The translations under genes were made by a program, and so were the position numbers. Positions 62,101 through 64,000 of a stretch of 64,000 bases of DNA are shown here, piece after piece; positions within the stretch are counted from its first letter, which is position 1, and each line of letters starts with the position of its first letter. Source of the stretch: Apium graveolens (lineage: Eukaryota; Streptophyta; Magnoliopsida; Apiales; Apiaceae). The stretch covers positions 234,388,201-234,452,200 of the forward strand of contig NC_133649.1 of assembly GCF_009905375.1 (NCBI RefSeq), read 5' to 3'. Under the pieces are notes generated by a model. That model did no database searches, had not been told where the DNA came from, and worked only from the letters and a program-made list of their open reading frames with translations.

Positions 62101-62457
62101 ACATCAACTGCAGAAGCAGAGTATATTGCTGCAGGAAGCTGTTGTGCACAGATTCTTTGGATGAAGAATCAGTTACTGGATTATGGGTTAACATATTTCA
62201 AAATCCCTATTTACTGTGATAATCAAAGTGCTATTGCTATGACAGGTAATCCAGTTCAACACTCTATGACAAAGCACATCAGCATCAGGTACCACTTCAT
62301 CAGGGAACATGTGGATGAAGGTACAGTGGAATTGCATTTTGTTCCCACAGATCAACAACTAGCAGATATCTTCACAAAACCACTGTGTGAAGCTACTTTT
62401 ACAAGATTGGTAAATGAACTTGGAATGGTTTCAGGTTCTTTCTCTAAATCTGCTTAG
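59107..62457 (+). CDS. pol: pol of E4 (protease-integrase-RT-RNase H), uninterrupted
   Basis: A single 1116-codon frame encoding the enzymes of retrotransposition. Domains in order: protease [15 protein letters not shown] near residues 9-23; integrase HHCC finger (WHKKLSHLN ... CDSCQKAK) and catalytic blocks around [21 protein letters not shown] and [12 protein letters not shown]; a Ser/Asp/Glu-rich linker with three GGGGGAGCA stretches; reverse transcriptase with [19 protein letters not shown] and [11 protein letters not shown]; RNase H with [12 protein letters not shown], ending [17 protein letters not shown]. No start Met is conserved at its beginning. It follows TGCAGGGC and three in-frame stops after gag, so it must be reached by splicing, frameshift or readthrough. 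Confidence 0.93.
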   Translation: MQGNRKNILVLDSGCSGHMTGNKALLSDFVEKAGPSVSYGDDNIGKTLGYGNINLGNVIIKQVALVSGLKHNLLSISQICDRGYHVDFFEEHCEIVSKSKGKVVLKGYRRGNIYEAKLSTSTDGSAICLMSRASIEESWNWHKKLSHLNFNNINELVKKDLVRGLPNTVFAPDGLCDSCQKAKQRKSSFKSKTESSILEPYHLLHVDLFGPVNVMSIAKKKYALVIVDEFTRYTWVYFLHTKSETASILIDHVKHMDKLVKDSVKILRSDNGTEFKNLIMEEFCKSHGIKQEFSAPETPQQNGVVERKNRTLIEAARTMLEEGKLPTYFWAEAVQTACFTQNATLINKHGKTPYEMVKKKKPNLKYFHVFGCKCFVLKTHTEQLSKFDLKADEGIFVGYPLSTKAFRIYNLRTKVVMESINVSFDDKKITGLEDFIDHDQLRFENEDSNSDTENPESLSPDTVNSDGINSDVIETVVATPREDAPMQGEHTQDPTTAQETSEHTSGSSNSNSSSSDKPSSDSAENLNTEDSNSESIVSGGASENENEDSIDHGGASRCRENLPSARKWKKSHTPDLIIGNPDAGVRTRTGTSNECLYNSFLSQTEPKKVEEALQDADWVQAMQEELNEFERNKVWTLVPRPKNRSVVGTKWVFRNKTDSDGIITRNKARLVAKGYSQHEGIDYDETFSPVARLEAIRIFLAYAAHKKFTVFQMDVKSAFLNGELEEEVYVEQPPGFVDTKHPDYVYRLDKALYGLKQAPRAWYETLAQFLLESGFNRGTIDKTLFYLNHGKDLLLVQIYVDDIIFGSTNDKLCKKFAKLMQSRYQMSMMGELSYFLGLQVKQNEEGTFICQTKYTRNLLKKFGIQDCSSAYTPMATATKLDKDTGKSVDITDYRGMIGSLLYLTASRPDIMYATCLCARFQADPREPHLTAVKRIFKYLKGTAALGLWYPRESDFKLIGYSDADFAGCKIDRKSTSGSCKILGGRLVSWYSKKQKSISTSTAEAEYIAAGSCCAQILWMKNQLLDYGLTYFKIPIYCDNQSAIAMTGNPVQHSMTKHISIRYHFIREHVDEGTVELHFVPTDQQLADIFTKPLCEATFTRLVNELGMVSGSFSKSA

Positions 62458-63888
62458 TCTTGTTCTGTGTTATCAGACTTTATGCTCAGTATTTACAGAA
62501 TTAATCTCATTGTGTATTCTGTGCTTAATTGATAAATGTCTTTAAGTATTGACTGTTGTCTGATATATGTTTCTAAACTCTGATAAGTGATATGTCTGTT
62601 CAAGTACCTGTTCAATCCTATGAGGATAACTGTGCTAGATACTGACCTAGTAGTCTTCAATAAACAAATGATTCCATGTAAGAAGTAATTATTTCAGTGG
62701 AAATCTTATGACACTAGCAAATTCTGATAATTGAGCTTAGTTAAGTTTACTTTGTATATCTTATTACTAAGTCACAAATTAAAATAATGCTACTCATCTG
62801 TTAAGTTATGATACTAGTAAAACTGCTGAATGTACTAAGTGCTGATAAACCTCACTTATCAAAAGAAAAAGCAAAAAGATCAAAGAATAAAATCAGGTAC
62901 TCCTTTGAGATCTAGAGTAAAAATGTGGAAGAGACGACCCAAGTGCATTGCTGGTATTAAGTAAATATGCATTAGAAAAGCAAAATATTTTCTTGGTGAC
63001 TTTTCACACTCTATGATTACTGGAGAAATACTCCGATAATAACATAAATTCTGATAAACAGTCGTGACTCACTTACACTGAGAAGCCACTGTAAAATAGA
63101 ATTTCAAAAGATGCATAAAATTAGCACAAAACAGTTGAGGTGGACTCATGCATGAACTCATTCATCAGTAGGTTTCAGGATAATGACAGCTCTTTAGCAA
63201 AATTTTAATTATGCCTTATTTCTAAGATGTCCTGAAGTGAATCAGACTTTACTCTTTGTCTGTTATTTAGCTAAATGCACACACTAATCACTCCATCTGA
63301 ATGATGAAAATTTCTGTGGAGGTCTATGTTATTTTAGATAAACAGTCACTGTGTCACTTTGCACAAATTCTGAGGACAAGTTCTAGTTACACGTTCTAAT
63401 GATTGAGTTCTGAAGTCTATAACTCAGAACTTATATGAGGATTTACTAAGATGGGCATTCCTTTTTCGAGTTAAGAAATTATGTTCTGATGACTGTTAAG
63501 TTCTGGTATAGGTCTAAGTTCTGATTTCTCAGTCTAATCCTTTACTTGGCTTATCTGTGAATAAAATTTGGTAACAGTCTCAGTTCGAACTTGAATATGT
63601 TGAAGTGGAAGATTAATAGTCACTATGGTTAGGGTTAATGGTATTTGTACCTGAACAGTCCAATGTTACTTGTTTCTTGTGCGCTTTAAACCATGTTTCC
63701 TCTTTCCAATGAATGTTATTCTTTTTCAAAGTCTAGGGAGACGAGGTAGAATTAATTCTACCTGTCAGCATTCAATTTCTTTGCGTCTTCTGGCATTCTC
63801 TTGCCTATATAAGCAGCCACTTCACATCAGTCTTTCCATCAAATTCTTCTCACACACTTATCTTCATACTTCTTCTTTCAAAAATACA
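62458..63888 (+). other. Post-pol region of E4 with repeated TTCTGAT words and an internal promoter
   Basis: No coding frame in 1.4 kb. AAGTTCTGAT-like words recur (for example around 62725, 63047, 63407, 63484, 63522) and are the reverse complement of the LTR word TCAGAACTT. Near the end TATATAAG (63806-63813) is followed by a CT-rich leader (CTTCATACTTCTTCTTTC) to ATG 63889, a typical plant promoter-leader layout. Confidence 0.6.
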
Positions 63889-64000
63889 ATGGTCAGATAC
63901 AACATATTTTTGAACTACCAAAACTTCAATATGGAGCTAAGCTGTGCCAATTGGCAGCAGGAATGGCATGTCACAGCCATTCCTGAGGAGATATGGGACT
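63889..64000 (+). CDS. Start of an accessory ORF of E4, cut by the window edge
   Basis: ATG 63889 lies 76 bases after the TATA-like box and opens a frame (MVRYNIFLNYQNFNMELSC...) still open at 64000. Position and leader match the accessory ORFs of E2 and E3. I recognise no domain in the 37 visible codons, and there is no obvious signal peptide. Confidence 0.5.
   Translation, partial: MVRYNIFLNYQNFNMELSCANWQQEWHVTAIPEEIWD

Larger units (their letters stand above)
56087..64000 (+). mobile_element. Ty1-copia retrotransposon E4 (SIRE/Maximus lineage), right end outside the window
   Basis: Plus-strand element: 615-bp 5' LTR, tRNA-Met primer site, gag 56758-59058, pol 59107-62457, 1.4 kb of post-pol sequence, and the start of an accessory ORF at 63889. 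The 3' LTR is beyond the edge. It is the best-preserved element here, with an uninterrupted 1116-codon pol frame. It is the innermost, hence youngest, in the E3-E5-E4 nest. Confidence 0.92.

Overview
The window is nuclear DNA of a flowering plant, almost certainly a eudicot. The evidence is intron-rich genes with GT-AG junctions, very AT-rich spacers, and many Ty1-copia retrotransposons primed by initiator tRNA-Met. I cannot name the species. Three host genes were rebuilt exon by exon, and every splice phase closes.

Layout. 1-8112: a minus-strand Ty1-copia element (E1) whose left end lies outside the window. 8113-11713: AT-rich spacer. 11714-16078 (+): the catalytic subunit of protein phosphatase 6 (FYPP), 10 exons, 303 codons, intact. 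17150-30641 (-): a DUF1308/UPF0415 (C7orf25-like) gene, 4 exons, 461 codons. Its second intron holds a complete 9.8-kb Ty1-copia element (E2, 19262-29058) with a 5-bp target duplication. 30794-31658: a probable non-autonomous Helitron about 150 bp upstream of that gene's start codon. 32846-40910 (-): a BRO1-domain (endosomal, ALIX-like) gene, 11 coding exons, 414 codons. 42241-45729: AT-rich spacer. 45730-64000: a nest of Ty1-copia elements. E3 (-) is interrupted by E5 (+, a 1.66-kb LTR plus primer site), and E5 is interrupted by E4 (+), which runs off the right edge.

E1-E4 have reverse transcriptases of the SIRE/Maximus (Sirevirus) type. Known members of that lineage are large and often carry an extra gene between pol and the 3' LTR. 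That region is the most interesting part of the window. E2, E3 and E4 each have an extra open frame there, preceded by what looks like its own promoter and leader; E1 keeps a promoter-like remnant. Each family also has its own short palindromic or inverted word. The word occurs upstream of the TATA-like box in the LTR and again upstream of the internal promoter. The words differ completely between families: GGTATGACAAT in E1, AGCAAGCTATCAT in E2, ACTTATCGATAAGT in E3, and TCAGTACTTA/AAGTTCTGA in E4. This suggests a matched enhancer driving both the genomic RNA and a separate accessory RNA.

All elements carry inactivating stops or frameshifts. E4 is the best preserved, with one uninterrupted 1116-codon pol frame. 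The host genes are unbroken, and E2 sits antisense within an intron whose splice sites are intact.
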